From: Pegoplata infirma
Taxonomy: Eukaryota; Arthropoda; Insecta; Diptera; Anthomyiidae
Reading direction: 5' to 3'
NCBI GenBank assembly: GCA_963921195.1
Contig: OY992536.1
Span: 327,687,038 to 327,751,037 of the forward strand
DNA length: 64,000 nt
In this document: piece by piece, positions 19,862 through 31,338 of the stretch
Layout: each line of letters opens with the position of its first letter
Position numbering within the stretch: the first letter of the stretch is position 1
Notes under the pieces: generated by a model
Told to the model about the DNA's origin: nothing
The model's database searches: none
What the model saw: the letters and a program-made list of their open reading frames with translations, nothing else
Position numbers and translations under genes: made by a program

Positions 19862-20158
19862 TTAGTTAACTTTCTTTTCGCCCAATAGTGGCAACACTTC
19901 TTGGCTAATGTTATTGTTCATTTCGAAGGCTTTCTGCTTCTGTTGAAGTAATTCTGTTGCACATGTACTCGAATTATTGACAGCAGGTACTGCTTTTTGA
20001 TCCTTGCCCTTTTTGTAGGCTTGCACGTAGAAATTCATAAACAGACAGAAGAATATCGAAGAGTTAAGTAACAGTAAAGCTGAGATGAATCTTGAGAACT
20101 GACATTGTTGGCTGAATAAGGCACGAATAGTGTGAACAATGCAAAGAACAAATTGGGC
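19862..20158 (-). CDS. Fatty acid elongase (ELO family), terminal exon
   Basis: Last coding exon of the elongase whose previous exon is at 58657-58793. After the acceptor TTCTTTACAG it reads AQFVLCIVHTIRALF..., continuing the upstream TELQI in phase 0 to give the family's LQI-QFV...H pattern. It encodes 98 residues plus TAA. Residues 1-15 and about 25-47 (FISALLLLNSSIFFCLFMNF) are hydrophobic membrane segments, followed by FYVQAYKKGK and a polar cytosolic tail rich in Gln, Asn and Ser. The protein ends KKVN, a classical KKxx dilysine ER-retrieval signal, as expected for an ER enzyme that condenses malonyl-CoA with long acyl-CoAs. A longer open frame upstream of 20158 is intronic: it crosses the acceptor and has no family similarity. 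Which fly elongase is the ortholog cannot be decided from these two exons. Confidence 0.9.
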   Translation of the reverse strand, partial: AQFVLCIVHTIRALFSQQCQFSRFISALLLLNSSIFFCLFMNFYVQAYKKGKDQKAVPAVNNSSTCATELLQQKQKAFEMNNNISQEVLPLLGEKKVN

Positions 20159-20459
20159 CTGTAAAGAATTGAGAAAATGCATTATAATTAATATGGGTTT
20201 TAATTTAGAAAATACAATTTTTTTTATTTTTGAAAATTTACAACTAAATATTTTTGTAAAAAAAAACTCAGAAAACAGTATCATAAAAAGTACAGAAAAG
20301 TTTTAGTAGTTTTATAAAATTAATTGTTAGAATTAGGTGTTTTATTTTAGCGAAATTTTTTTTTATATTGAAAGTCGTTTTCAGAGTTTTGGGCAGACCA
20401 GTTGGAGTTTGTGATATACCTCGTACAATAAACGATGTATACCGTAAGCCGAACAGATT

Positions 20460-21160
20460 CCCGTTCCCAACTATTGGTCGTAGTTAGTTCGTAGTTAAAA
20501 CCTTGTAGTTAGGAACCCGATCACCCTTAAACCCCGAACGCCACCTATTGTTCGTACTAATCTGACTCACCTGCACCCTATTCTCGTGAGTTACTTAGTA
20601 TTTTTACTAATCGAAATTTGCAACCCAATCGCCTACTTAACTGCATCTATTCTCTTGAGTGACTTTGTATTTTTACCACTCTTAGTTACCAACCCGATCG
20701 CTATTCAACCCGAACACCACCCTATTCTAATGACTTACTTAGTACATATTTTTAATAATGGTAGTTAGCAACCCGAACGCCACCTAACGTTCGTACTAAC
20801 CCGACTCACCTGCGCCCCATTCTCGTGAGTTACTTAGTATTTTTACTAATCCTATTAATCGTAGTTAGCAACCCGATCGACCACCAAACCCGAACGCCAC
20901 CTCTTGTACGTATTAACCCGACTTACCACCCCATTCTCGTGAGTTACATAGTATTCCACTAATCGTAGTTAGCCACCCAATCGTTCACTAAACCCGAAAT
21001 CCATCTATCATTCGTATTACCCCAACTCACCTGCACCCCATTCTCGTGAATTACTTTTGTATTTTTCTAATCGTTTTTGAGTCACCAGATTCCCTGACTA
21101 ACCCAAATGCCACCTATCGTGGCACTGACTCACCTGCGTACTTGGTCAACTTAGTGTGTA
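20460..21160. repeat. Degenerate ~70-115-bp tandem repeat
   Basis: Units contain GTAGTTAGCAACCCGATCG, AACCCGAACGCCACCTAT, CGTACTAACCCGACTCACCT, and CCCATTCTCGTGAGTTACTT then AGTATTTTTACTAATC. The GAGTTACTTAGTATTTTTA block starts at about 20589, 20656, 20727, 20826, 20941 and 21046. The array is GC-richer than its surroundings and lies 300 bp upstream of the elongase acceptor. Family unknown. Confidence 0.8.
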
Positions 21161-21363
21161 CGACTTATAAATCACAAAGGAAGCAGACCTTGGTTAAACA
21201 CTGGACATACATATCTAGTGCTACCTCAGCTGAAAACAAAACTGCATAACAATTGTGATGTTCAGATTATCGATATTTTCAGAAGTACCAATGCTATTAG
21301 TCCCTTGTTTCGCGATCGCGATGATTTGGTATCTATATAAGCTTCACCTTGTTCATACTTTTT
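21161..21363. other. Unassigned intron sequence
   Basis: No gene or clear repeat; it contains ATCACAAAGGAAGCAG, a weak echo of the CAAGGGAAG termini. Confidence 0.35.
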
Positions 21364-21455
21364 TAGGCCTCTGTTCTGTCTTTCACAACTTTTCAATTCA
21401 TCACATGAAATCAAGTTTAGTGTTTTGTTGATCACGTTTTCATTCGAAGTTAAAA
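21364..21455. repeat. Dispersed repeat shared with 2868-2975
   Basis: Second copy of the AGGCCTCTGTTCTGTCTTTC block, with ATCACATGAAAT and CACGTTTTCATTCG, colinear with the copy at 2868. Confidence 0.6.
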
Positions 21456-21659
21456 TCGAATAATTAAAATTTTAAAAATTATAAGGAAAAAAGTGCATTC
21501 GTTTTACTTTCACCAAATTTTATTTATGTGAAACAAAATAAAAAAAAAAATTCGGATGTAAAATCTAGAACACCAAAAAAATTCGGAAATTTTCATTTTC
21601 ATATTTTTTATGTGAATTTCCTGTTTTTGGAACAACGGCCTTAGTTTGGAAAGTTCTCG

Positions 21660-22030
21660 ACTTGATACAAAAGCTTTTAAGAGGATCCAGAGAGGAAGCG
21701 TTTAGTAATTGGCTTTCGCACATAAACGTCAATACTGATCTGCTACGCAAAAAGGCAAGAACTGAGAAGGCTATACGAACAACGTCTACGTGCGAAAGTT
21801 ATTTCTGCTGCCCGGGCAGTACAATTTTTTGGTCTTTCGTTTAAACTCTCTTAAAAGACGATTAATCATTCACTGACCCGGTTAAAAGGGTAACCTCTTC
21901 GCCGAACTTTGTGCAAGGAATTCATTCTTGCCGAAAAGTAATCAACTACTAGCAGTCCTTGACAGAGTATCGTATACTACGCCCAAGAGTTTCTTTCTGG
22001 GTCGGGCAGTCAAAGGGGTTCTTGCAGATC
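21660..22030 (+). pseudogene. Jockey-like LINE, region before the RT
   Basis: Degenerate coding sequence that fits the stretch between endonuclease and reverse transcriptase of a Jockey-type non-LTR retrotransposon (for example LRRLYEQRLRAKVISAARAV read across frames, then FWSF). It stops at the TTA where the MITE at 22034-22560 is inserted, and the RT resumes after it, so both pieces are probably one element. Confidence 0.45.
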
Positions 22031-22033
22031 TTA

Positions 22034-22560
22034 CAAGGGAAGTATCTCAACCCTTATGAACCGATTTGCCTTAAACTTAAAATATATATAAAAGAGACGA
22101 TTTTAAGGTCGGGGTGTCTCGGCTTATAGGCCATATAAGCGTTTCAAAATTTCGTTGTCCCCTTATGAAACAATGTGGACCTCCGGGAAAATTTCGATAG
22201 CTCCCGAACTAACAGGAATATCCTCTAGAGCAAAAATACGTGTCGACTTAAATTTAATAAAGATTATTTTGTATTCATATGGACACTGTAAGTCTATGTA
22301 TTCATATAAATACCCCTTTAAATTTACACATTTTCTTGAAAAAAGTATTTAACGAAGCAAAAATTCTACAATATTATGTCACCGTTGGATAGACATTAAA
22401 AAACCTTTCTTCTCATATGTAAACATCATATAGTTTCTTAGAAAGAAATGGCTGAAAAATCCAAAAAACGATTTTTTCGCCATTAGAATAGAATTGTCTC
22501 TTTTATATAAATTTTACGTTTTATGCAAATCGGTTCATAAGGGTTGAGATACTTCCCTTG
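22034..22560. mobile_element. CAAGGGAAG-ended MITE with TTA target
   Basis: CAAGGGAAGTATCTCAACCC at 22034 pairs with the reverse complement ending at 22560, extending over TTATGAACCGATTTGC. TTA flanks both sides (22031-22033, 22561-22563). Length 527 bp, no ORF. It has the same ends and target as the element at 10317-12222, and splits a LINE pseudogene, which gives an independent indication of the insertion boundaries. Confidence 0.85.
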
Positions 22561-23440
22561 TTAGTGCAAATAAGATTCTCCACTGGTGCTAGAACAGTCC
22601 TCTTCAACGTTAGCGCGTCCATTGGACAACATTTATTTTTAGCTCTTCTTACCATGGGGGAGTCTTCTACTTATGCTGGCAGGTTGCCAATATACGCCCA
22701 ATCTCAAAAAAGGGTGCGGCTACTAACCCTGAAAATTACCGCCCAATTGCTATTTGATTTGTACTCTCCAAGGTTCAATTGGTTTAATTACCATCTTGTT
22801 AAGTATTTAGGGACCTATTCACCCTTAAATGATCGACAGTATGGCTTCCGAAGCGGTCACTCTGCGGAAGACCTGGTAGTGTTTGTTTCGGAACGCTGTA
22901 GTCCGTCCCTTCACCATTTAAGGAACAGTAAAGTGGTTTTTCTAGATATTTCTTAGCATTTGATAGAGTGTGGCACGCTGCACTCGTATTAAAGCTTATT
23001 GTTTTTGGTGTCGGTAATGGCTTCTCTCGATTTATTTAAATTTTTTTTAGAGATTCGTGTTGTTTTAGATGGGGTCTCATCACACGAGTTAATTCAGGGG
23101 TACCGCAAGATTCCGTCCTTTCTCCAAATCTGTTTCTTATCTTTATCAATGACCTTCTAAGTTAAGCTTCCAATCCTATCTACTCTTTGGCAGAAGACAG
23201 CCACATTTGTTATTCATTATACTTTGACCATAGACCAAGTCTTGTTGAGGTTTTGGGGCATGACCCAATATAAGAATGACACACTCTCAATCAAGCCCTT
23301 TCTACAATCTCAAAATGGGGTCTAAAAAGGTCGATTTTAATGCACGCAAGACCCGTTCCTATAACATGAAGCTAGTGTTTAACTTTGCACGGTTTGTTAA
23401 ACAGAATCTTGTAGTAATTCTGAATTTAAATTAACTGGAC
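22561..23440 (+). pseudogene. Jockey-like LINE reverse transcriptase remnant
   Basis: Broken RT of a Jockey-type non-LTR retrotransposon. In order: ALFSL-like start, a NYRPIA-like position (ENYRPIAI read across a frame change near 22730), NDRQYGFRSGHSAEDLVVFV, KVVFLDIS followed by a stop and AFDRVWHAALVLKLIVFGVG, then NSGVPQDSVLSPNLFLIFIN with DLLS, and ISKWG. The FxDD catalytic box is not recognisable (LAEDSH occupies that place). Several stops and frameshifts show it is dead. Plus strand, antisense to the elongase. Confidence 0.85.
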
Positions 23441-23689
23441 TGTGATCACGTAAAACGATAGTTAACTATTGTCGATTTTTGGAGCCTTGTTGCTCCTAAA
23501 CTAATCAACATACATCCATTTTTTAATGTTTCTAGATTAGACAACATTCTTTAATAATTTAATAAAGAAAAACTTTCAAATTTCCCTTCAAAACGATATG
23601 TATTTTGATGTCGTTTATGCATCGTATATCGTTTTCGTTTTACGTGATTAGCCCCCTGGTTTTAATGTTGAGTTTTTTCCAGTGTTTCT

Positions 23690-24380
23690 AATTCGATTAA
23701 TCGACTAACCGATTCCTCGATTAATCGCCTCTATTTCGAATAATGTCGAAACAAATAATTTTGAGCAAAAATTTTTATTCTTCCCGATTAATCGTTTAAA
23801 ATGGTTCGATTAACCGAAAGCCAACAAATATTCAGAAATCTTAATTAAAATTCAGAAAAGAAAAATTTAAATTTTAAATCCAATAAAATATAGAAAAGCC
23901 AAACTGAAATTTGGAAACATAAATTGAAATTCAAAAATTTCAATTGAAATTTAGAAAAGCAAAATTAAAATATTCAGAAAAGCACAACGACAGCCAGAAA
24001 TCGCAATTGAAATTCAGAAATCCCAATTGATAATCAGAAACTACTAGTTTGGAAAGCAAAATTTAAATTTAGAAATCACAACTATAATTTAAGAAAGATC
24101 AATTGATGTTCACACAAGCACAATAGAAATTCATTAAAGTCAATGGAAATTCCGAAATGCCAATTGAAGTACTGAGATGGCTAATTGAACCAGTCAGCTG
24201 TTTGAGGGTTATAGGAAAAATCAAAAATATTAGGTTTCTATATTTTTTACGATTAATCGATTAATCACCAAATTTTCCTATTAATCGTCCCTAATAACCG
24301 ATTAATAAATTTTCATAATTTTTCGAACTATGCGCCATAACCGGTTAACCGTTAGGGTCGAATAATTGGAAAAGTTTTTT
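23690..24380. repeat. ATTAATCG-rich element with ~25-bp tandem core
   Basis: Both flanks (23690-23810, 24245-24370) are rich in CGATTAATCG/GGTTAACCG words in either orientation. The centre (about 23830-24180) is a degenerate tandem array of AATTGAAATTCAGAAATC-like units. The left side begins CAGTGTTTCTAATTCG, a plausible hAT-type end, but the right end and a target duplication are not visible. Confidence 0.5.
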
Positions 24381-25070
24381 TTCGGTCCCAACTAACCGCG
24401 TAAATCGAAGTTTATCTGTATGGTTTTGAACTATAAATTCCCCTTTATTTTCCCTCATAGAACTGCGCATGACGAATTATGACAAACATTTTGCCCGCAC
24501 GTTTCACATTTTGCAATTGTTATTGTTATTTTATCACAGGCTGACTCATAATTCTATTATCATCAAGATTGATGATGTCTCATAAATTTTATCTCTCGTG
24601 GATGATAACAAGAATTGCATTTAACACAGCACGATTCTTTATAACTAATCGCGTGTTCAGTAAGTTTAGTCGATCTTAATTGTGAGAACTTTAAATAAAA
24701 TGCTAGATTTTTGTTTTTACATTTTTTTAAAATAAATATACAGTGCAAATCTATGTAAACAACAATTAAAACTTAAACGAATTGTAACTTAAAAATTAAA
24801 ATAGAATTTTTTTTGTATTTAATATTTTCATCGTCTGCCATTATATGAAAACTTTAAATTGTCCTTGATCTTGTGGGCCCTAATTGTTGGAAAAAAATTT
24901 ACAAAATTGTTCGACTAAATAAGAATTAAGTGACTAAAGTCTATATGACAATAGCTTTTTTGGATTGATATTTATGAAAAATTAATAAATTCCCTTATGA
25001 GAATGTAATGTGTGTAAAGAGTTCAACTATATAGACTAAAAAGCATTATCTGTCAGATTAAGGTCGGTAA
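24381..25070. other. Unassigned intron sequence
   Basis: AT-rich intron sequence, no supported gene, RNA or repeat. Confidence 0.4.
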
Positions 25071-25074
25071 TAAG

Positions 25075-25592
25075 TTAGGTTAGGAAAGAGGTGGCGGAGT
25101 CAAAGTCTCCTCACATAGACCGGTTGGTACATAGCGAAACCACAATAATTCCTCCGCGACGATTATAGAACGCGTTAGTCCTTATCGTGAATTGTAATAT
25201 TTGCCTTAAAATGGCATTCGAAAACGTTTCAATATTTGCAGGCGGGTTCTGGCCAAATCAGAACAGTGGCAAAAAATATGTTCGACCGTCTCATTAGTAT
25301 TAGGTTCATCGTACCTCCTACAGCTGGCATCGTAAATAACTAAAAAAAATTTTCTATGATAACCTATAAGGCAGTGCCCGGTGATCAAGTGTACGACAGT
25401 TCCATCTGGTAAATGAGAGTAAATAGTTGGCTTTTTCAAACACTGATCGTATTTATCATTTCTCTTTTAGCCATTACGTTGTTTAGATTATCACATAGCA
25501 GTCTGAAGTGTTGGATTGGTGAATCGATATGTACCGAAATACCAATACCATCAGCATCTTGCTTCTCGAGCTCTTCCTCTCGTTAAGGTCTC
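25075..25592 (-). pseudogene. RNase H-type LINE fragment, 3' end
   Basis: On the minus strand: EELEKQDADGIGISVHIDS, later HLITGHCLIGYHRKFF, then CRRYDEPNTNETVEHIFCHC, the C-terminal cysteine/histidine region typical of RNase H-bearing fly LINEs. The piece ends toward a 3' end with ...CCTAACC near 25078. It is 5'-truncated and has frame breaks. Related 3' ends are at 29020-29375 and 36022-36095. Confidence 0.75.
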
Positions 25593-25649
25593 AATCATCA
25601 ATCAATTCTTCAATAATTTGATCCAATGATCAGTTTTTATTTTTATTTT

Positions 25650-27580
25650 TCCAACTAGCTGGCCCGGTCCGCGTTGCTGGCCCAAATATAAGGTCAGTGT
25701 TATATTTCGTATCGCTTCAAATATATAGGCAAAAAAGTGTAATAAATTTCTTGGCTTAGAAAAAATTGTAGGCGTGGTTTTAAAGACCCGATTAGGGAGA
25801 GTATCATCTTCAAATTATATTTTAGGAACTAAAAATAACAATAACCATGTCTTCGACTTTGCGTACTGTATAAATTCAAAACTTCTTTAATATCATTACG
25901 AACAACACAAAAATAAATTACGCATATTCCTCGTTCTTATCGTGAGCTATTGTCTTGAGTTCAAACAAAACCTATAATCAACTTAAAAAAATCAGTCCGG
26001 TCATTAGTAGTCGACATATTTAGACAAAAGTGGGCGTTAAAATTTGTGTGGTAAGTTAAAATACATATGGTAAAAATCCCAAAGGATTTAAAGTCATTTT
26101 CACCAAGTTTAAGCGGAATATATTAAGAAATATTTTTTTTAATAGATCGAATTAGAGTAAAAACAAATTTTAAATGTATCGAAAAAAATGGCCGAGGACA
26201 ATTTTTCTTTCCAAACAATTATATGGAACATTACAAACATTTAAAACAATTAGCCACATCGGCCCAGGCGTTCTCAAGTGTTGCAAATTTTAAGGATTTT
26301 GAAAAATGTTGGCTTTTAAGTGGGAAGTGGGCAAATAATTATTTCAAAATCCTTACTTGGACTATAACGATCATTAAAGAAAAAAATTAACAAATCAGGC
26401 AAGTCTTTATTCGATGTGGGAGTGGACAATTTAACTTTCCGTAAAAACCTTAGTTGTACTATCACGAACGTCAACAAATACTACTAATAGCCAAATCAGC
26501 CCTGCCGTTCTACTATTTTAGATATATCGAATTAAAAGTGGCGTGAACAAATTTTATTTCCGTTTTAACCTAAATTGGACTATGACGAAAATAAAAATTA
26601 AAAGTTAAGTCCAGCCGTTCTCCGATTTCAGATATATCGATAAAAGGAGGCGTAAAAGTCGGCGAGATTAATTTATTTTACGAAAAAAAACAATGAAAAA
26701 CATTAAAAAAAACGATCTTAAAGAAAAATATTATCCAAATCGGTCAGTTCTTGAGTGATGCGATTACCAACGAACTACATATGATTTTTAATTATATTTT
26801 ATTATTCTATATTTTATTTTTCTATGGAGTAAATTTTATATCGAAAAAAAGGAGAGGGTGGACAACTTATCTTACCGTAAAACCTTATTTGAATTTAACC
26901 AACTCGGTCCATCCATTCAAAAGTGGGCATAAAAGTGGAAAATTATTCTTTCCGAAAACCTTTGCTGGACTATGACGAACATTAAAAACAAAATTAGATA
27001 AATTTATCCACCCATTCCATGATATATATCGTTAAAAGTGAAGAGTGTGCACAATTTTTCTTTCCGCCGCCTTAGTTCTTTCGATACATAGCAAAAAGTG
27101 GGCGTGGAAAATTCTACTGCCCATAAAAACCTTAGGTGACTTATGACGAACATTTTCAACAAAAGTTAGCCAAAGTGGGAGTGGTAATTTTTTTTTTTTT
27201 GTAAAAACCAAAGTTGGAATATGATGAAAAAGCATTAAAAAAAAAATTGTCAAATTGGCCCAGCCATTCTCAGATTTTAGATAAATTGAAAAAGTGGGCG
27301 TAAAAGTTGGCATGGTCGATTTTCCTTTCAGTTCAAATTTAAATTGGATTATTATGAACATTTAAAGAAAAAATTACCCAAATCGGTGCAGCCGTTTTTC
27401 GATTTTAGATAAATCGAAAAAAGTGGGCGTAAAAGTGGGCGTGGTCAATTTTCCTTTACGTAAAAACCTAAGTTGGGCTATGACGAACATTTCAAAAAAA
27501 GAATTGTCCAAATCGGTCCAGCCGTTCTCAACTGATGCTGTTACCAACGAACGACAATTGATTTTTATTTATATAGATTT
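25650..27580. repeat. Element with ~120-130-bp tandem units
   Basis: It begins CTAGCTGGCCCGGTCCGCGT and ends ...TTTTTATTTATATAGATT. In between, a unit containing AAGTGGGCGT(GG/AA), TTCCTTTACGTAAAAACCT, GGACTATGACGAACATT, and CCAAATCGGTCCAGCCGTTC recurs about ten times (clear anchors near 26484, 26606, 26735, 27250, 27380, 27508). Degenerate at the left, better preserved at the right. Repeat family not known to me. Confidence 0.7.
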
Positions 27581-27744
27581 AATTACAATTCATTTTTAAT
27601 AATTTTAACCTACACGGGAACTGGTAACAATGACCGTCGTCTCGTTGTAGCGAAATCGACCAAGGGTTTTTGTGGGAGTCGAACACACGACCCCCTGTTT
27701 CATAGGCTAGCGCGCTACCAACTAACCTACAGCGGCCCCCAACG
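27581..27744 (-). repeat. tRNA-derived SINE, copy with split tail
   Basis: Minus strand: A-box-like TTGGTAGCGCGCTAG and B-box-like GTGTTCGACTCCC spaced as in a tRNA, then TGGTCGATTTCGC and the SINE body to AATTATTAAAAATG. The 13-bp sequence TCGTTAAGGTCTC follows at 27745-27757 and also occurs at 25580-25592, so the SINE tail may have been separated from its 3' target duplication by the array at 25650-27580. Confidence 0.75.
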
Positions 27745-27759
27745 TCGTTAAGGTCTCTG

Positions 27760-28610
27760 ATCTCTAATATGATTTACATTGCTGGCAAATATCAATCCAA
27801 TACAAAAAAAAAAAAGCTAATGTCATATAGGCATCACCAATGCTTTTTAGATTTATTCATTTTAAATATTAATGTCTGTATGTTTTGCTAAAATAATTTA
27901 TGTTTTTGGACTTAATTTGACTTATGTACATTAGTATGTACTAGGAAAACGTTGGATGATGACTTTTTTAAATTAATCAAAACAAATAAAAAACAAAATT
28001 TAAAAAAACAAAACATTCAAGACAGGTAGTTAGATCTTTAATAAATTAATATCTTAAACATAACAAAAAAAAAAAAATAAAATTAAATATGCAAAGTCAT
28101 GGTAGTTAACCAGACATTTATGGATTTTTGTTGTTTGTTTGTTGTTGGATGTATTAATGAAATGTTTAATTGCCACTATATTTATGTCTGTATGTACGAA
28201 GTCGGTAGTCAGCAATCAGTCAACAATGAATTTGTTTATTGTAGAGTACTTTGAATAGAATTTGAAGTACATTCAGAACACATTGATACGATGATGTAGT
28301 ACATACATAGGTACTTGTTGTGGCTATTAAAGAAATCACTCATTTATAACAAAATTATTATGTATTAACTATAATAATGATGATGATGATCTTCTAATTG
28401 CAATTATAAGTACATACAACATATCGTTAGCTCAAATACTAACAGACATAACTAACAAAAGAAGCAAAACTTTTAAAAATACATGTCTCCATATCAAAAT
28501 GGATAGAACATTCACCATAAACTGCCCCCTATTCAAGCAGTGCATTGTATTTTTTTTTTATACGTTGAACTAACACTCGGGGGATGTCCCTATTAATGCA
28601 GTGCATTGTG
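27760..28610. other. Unassigned intron sequence
   Basis: AT-rich; a paired word GCAGTGCATTGT occurs at about 28539 and 28598. No gene supported. Confidence 0.4.
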
Positions 28611-28616
28611 TTAATA

Positions 28617-28991
28617 TCAGGAAAATAGGTTATGAGGAGGAGGAAAGAGGGAGTAGTGTTTGTGGATATTTGACTTGAATTTATCTACATTAAAAGAAAC
28701 TGGGAAGACCTCTCGGTCTCTAGGGATAAGTTCACTTATCTTAGCCGAACACTTTCCATGGTAATATCGATAGAATAGAGTCACACAACCCACATTCCGA
28801 CGATGCTCCAATGAGTCAATAGAGTTGGACACCCTATTGTCATTGATTAGCATCAACGCCCTCCTTTGCTCACGGTTCAATAGCTCCAAAATAGACTTTG
28901 AAGCCCCTGCCATTGTATTCCATCTTCGGTCGGGTGTAGGTGGTATAAATAGTAAGGAGATCTGATGAGGTACTGTATAAAATATACGCAA
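28617..28991 (-). pseudogene. Jockey-like LINE, C-terminal RT fragment
   Basis: A 124-codon frame on the minus strand reads ASKSILELLNREQRRALMLI, INDNRVSNSIDSLEHRRNVG, YRYYHGKCSAKISELIP: the region after the reverse transcriptase core of Jockey-type LINEs (the conserved SL.HRR...FYRY..G.CS motif). It is truncated on both sides, with no RT core in the expected place. Confidence 0.85.
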
Positions 28992-29019
28992 AAATAGGAA
29001 GAGTCGTCGATAAGTAAAA

Positions 29020-29375
29020 CCTTAGGTTAGGTTAAGGGGGCGTTGTCCGATTTACACCTCGTATAGACCTCTTGGTCCATAGCGATGCCATAAAACTTTT
29101 TTCGCCAGCGGCGAAATTTTAACACGTCAAAAGTCATTGCGAATCTTTTTAATATTATAAGAAACATTCGCGTTTTATCCTCCAAATTATTTAAGATTAT
29201 CTGACCAGTAACCGATCCTTGCCACTGCTGGACAGTGACAAAGTATGTGTTCTATCGTTTCATCCACTCCATCATCCACGCATCGTGGTGTCTGAGATGA
29301 GTCAAATATTCTTAGCATGAGAGACGATGAGCCAGTGTGCAGTTATTATTCCCGTCAGAGCTCGACATTCCCTTC
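29020..29375 (-). pseudogene. RNase H-type LINE fragment, 3' end
   Basis: Minus strand, across one frame change: LTGIITAHWLIVSHA, then PRCVDDGVDETIEHILCHCP, AVARIGYW, and a C-terminus FYGIAMDQEVYTRCKSDNAP. This is the same 3' region as at 25075 and 36022 with its ...CCTAACCTAACC end. It is 5'-truncated, as usual for LINE copies. Confidence 0.75.
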
Positions 29376-29379
29376 TCGT

Positions 29380-30100
29380 AAGAAGTAAAAACCTTAACAA
29401 GATTATAATGTAAAATAAGCTCACATTTTGTATGAGAAATCCTAATCCAAGTGACTGCAAAACACAGTTAATGACTTCCCATAACTTTATTTAAATCGCG
29501 TATTTGCTGTGGAATGTCTCATATTTGTTCGTTAGATTTTAGTTTTGAATTATATAATACATACTGCTATGAATTAATTTATATAAATATTTGATTTCTT
29601 TCCTCTTTGAGTTTAAGAATTTTATTTGTTAGATAATTTTTTGCGAACAGGTTTTTTTTATTTATACTAAGTTTTAGCTAGTATGTTACATAAAAAAGGA
29701 GGTCAAAAACTAACTGTATCTGTTGGTTATTTTTTTAAATGTTGTTAACCCATTCTCTTCTGTATAAGAATATATTCAGATTCAGCGTTCCTTCTTTAAC
29801 TTAAAGTCTATAGAATAACACTGTGGAACAAATTCGATTCTGAGAGTGAGGGGTGAAAATAGAGGCTAAATTATTATATTATAAATTAAATATTAGTTCG
29901 AATTTTTTTTTAATCGACCTTCGAACTTTGCAGTCAACTGCCGATTTTCAGCATATTGTTTATATGATTTATATTATTTTTTTTGGTGTTTTGGCTATAA
30001 CTCGTCGACTAATTGATATTTTTTCAATCTGTAAAAGCCAAATTATTGCTAGAGTTCTGTTGAACAATTAAAATTCTTTAAAAAATTTGTTAAGAAAATT
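29380..30100. other. Unassigned intron sequence
   Basis: AT-rich. A 72-codon frame at 29853-30071 has no recognisable feature. Nothing supported. Confidence 0.4.
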
Positions 30101-30668
30101 TTTGTGGTGCTCTAAGGGAGCTGGAACAGAAAACCGACTATATATTACTGCAGACAAACTTTGACAGAACCTTTAAAATCTAAGTACAAACTAGGGAACA
30201 CTCTGTTATGACAGAAAATTCAAGATGGGTACAGGTTCGGAAGCGTATTCTGAACGTCTTGAAATCAGGGACCCATTGAGACTTCCGTACAAGTGTAGTG
30301 CTTTCCAGACAGAGGTACTTCCAATAAATATTTTCGTGGCTAGTCTTGCTGCTCTGAAGGCCTTAGAATCAAGACAAGCTAATCTGGGTCTCTGGGAACG
30401 AATTTTATGATGAATGCACAAGGAAGGTCTCTAAGTCGGTGGGGGAACAGATTAAATTAAACATCTCAGTTCCTCTAGTAGAGTTGATGAACGAAATAGA
30501 TATTATATAAGGGAAACGGATTAAAGGTATCTTTGTTTTACTGACTATGTGTAGAATACCGAGAGCCCTATGGTAACTGTCACATCCGAAGAGGACAACA
30601 AATCTTTTTAAAGTTTTGGTAGAAGTACCGACAATACATTGTAAAATCGGCCAAATGACCGTGCGTAT

Positions 30669-31338
30669 CCCAGTCGGCCAAAAAATCACCCCTGACATAC
30701 TGTTGACTCTCCCTTTATAAAATTGCTGACATCTCAGTTGGAAAATGTGAAAAAATTTACAAAGTGATTCCTTGAGGCATGTCTTTGATGGCATGTCTTG
30801 ATGACATGTCTTAACATTGTCATCAATGAATGTTTCTTTTAAGAGTGTGGACAAATCCTCTAAGAAATTTATAAGGAATTGTCACAATAGCAGAACATTA
30901 AATTAAAATTTTAAATCTGGGAAACTCTTCAATTTCTAAGAAAAAGACGGCAATATTATCGATTTATTTTAAATAAAATCAAAATCTAACAAAAGTAATA
31001 AATAGACAAACAATTTTCAAATTGAAGTTTTGAACAAGAAGGTAGTTGTGGGACTAATAAACTGGAGATTCCAGGTTCAAATCCAATTGGGACTTAAAAA
31101 GGCGATAAGTTTTTACTTAATATGACAAAGATAATTTTTAAAAGAAAATGGATAAAAGTAAAAACAAAAGAATTTTTTTTTGTATTTTCGCATGACCTAC
31201 ATCAGACATTTCCCCAAAAAAGTCTAAGGTGACATGTCCCCAGAAAGTCAATATGCCCTGACTACTGCTGACTTTGAGTGAGGACATTTTCAAAATTTAT
31301 ATGAAACTTTCAGGGGTGGTTTTATTTTGCCAACTGGG
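30669..31338. mobile_element. CCCAGTYGGC MITE, 670-bp copy
   Basis: CCCAGTCGGCCAAAAAATCA at 30669 pairs with the reverse complement of the end TGATTTTGCCAACTGGG-type sequence at 31338. The flanking LINE gives the empty site: CGTGCGTATGGG in relatives against CGTGCGTAT and ATGGG around this copy, implying a 2-bp AT duplication. Inside are shared words with the 36775 copy (CTGACATACTG, GACATGTC) and about 430 bp of extra sequence with a tRNA-like block (31036-31092). Confidence 0.8.
31036..31092 (+). repeat. tRNA-like promoter block inside a MITE
   Basis: GAAGGTAGTTGTGGGAC resembles a decayed A box; 30 nt on, CAGGTTCAAATCCAATTGG matches the B-box consensus GGTTCRANTCC and its T-arm. No complete cloverleaf. 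Probably a SINE head or tRNA pseudogene carried in the MITE. Confidence 0.4.

Noticed and set aside
20159..20284. N-terminal extension of the terminal elongase frame to an ATG at 20284
   Set aside because: The added residues are lysine/phenylalanine-rich readings of AT-rich DNA without family similarity, and a good acceptor lies exactly where similarity begins.
23830..24180. CRISPR-like repeat-spacer array
   Set aside because: Units are degenerate, spacing is irregular and the genome is eukaryotic; it is a decayed tandem repeat.
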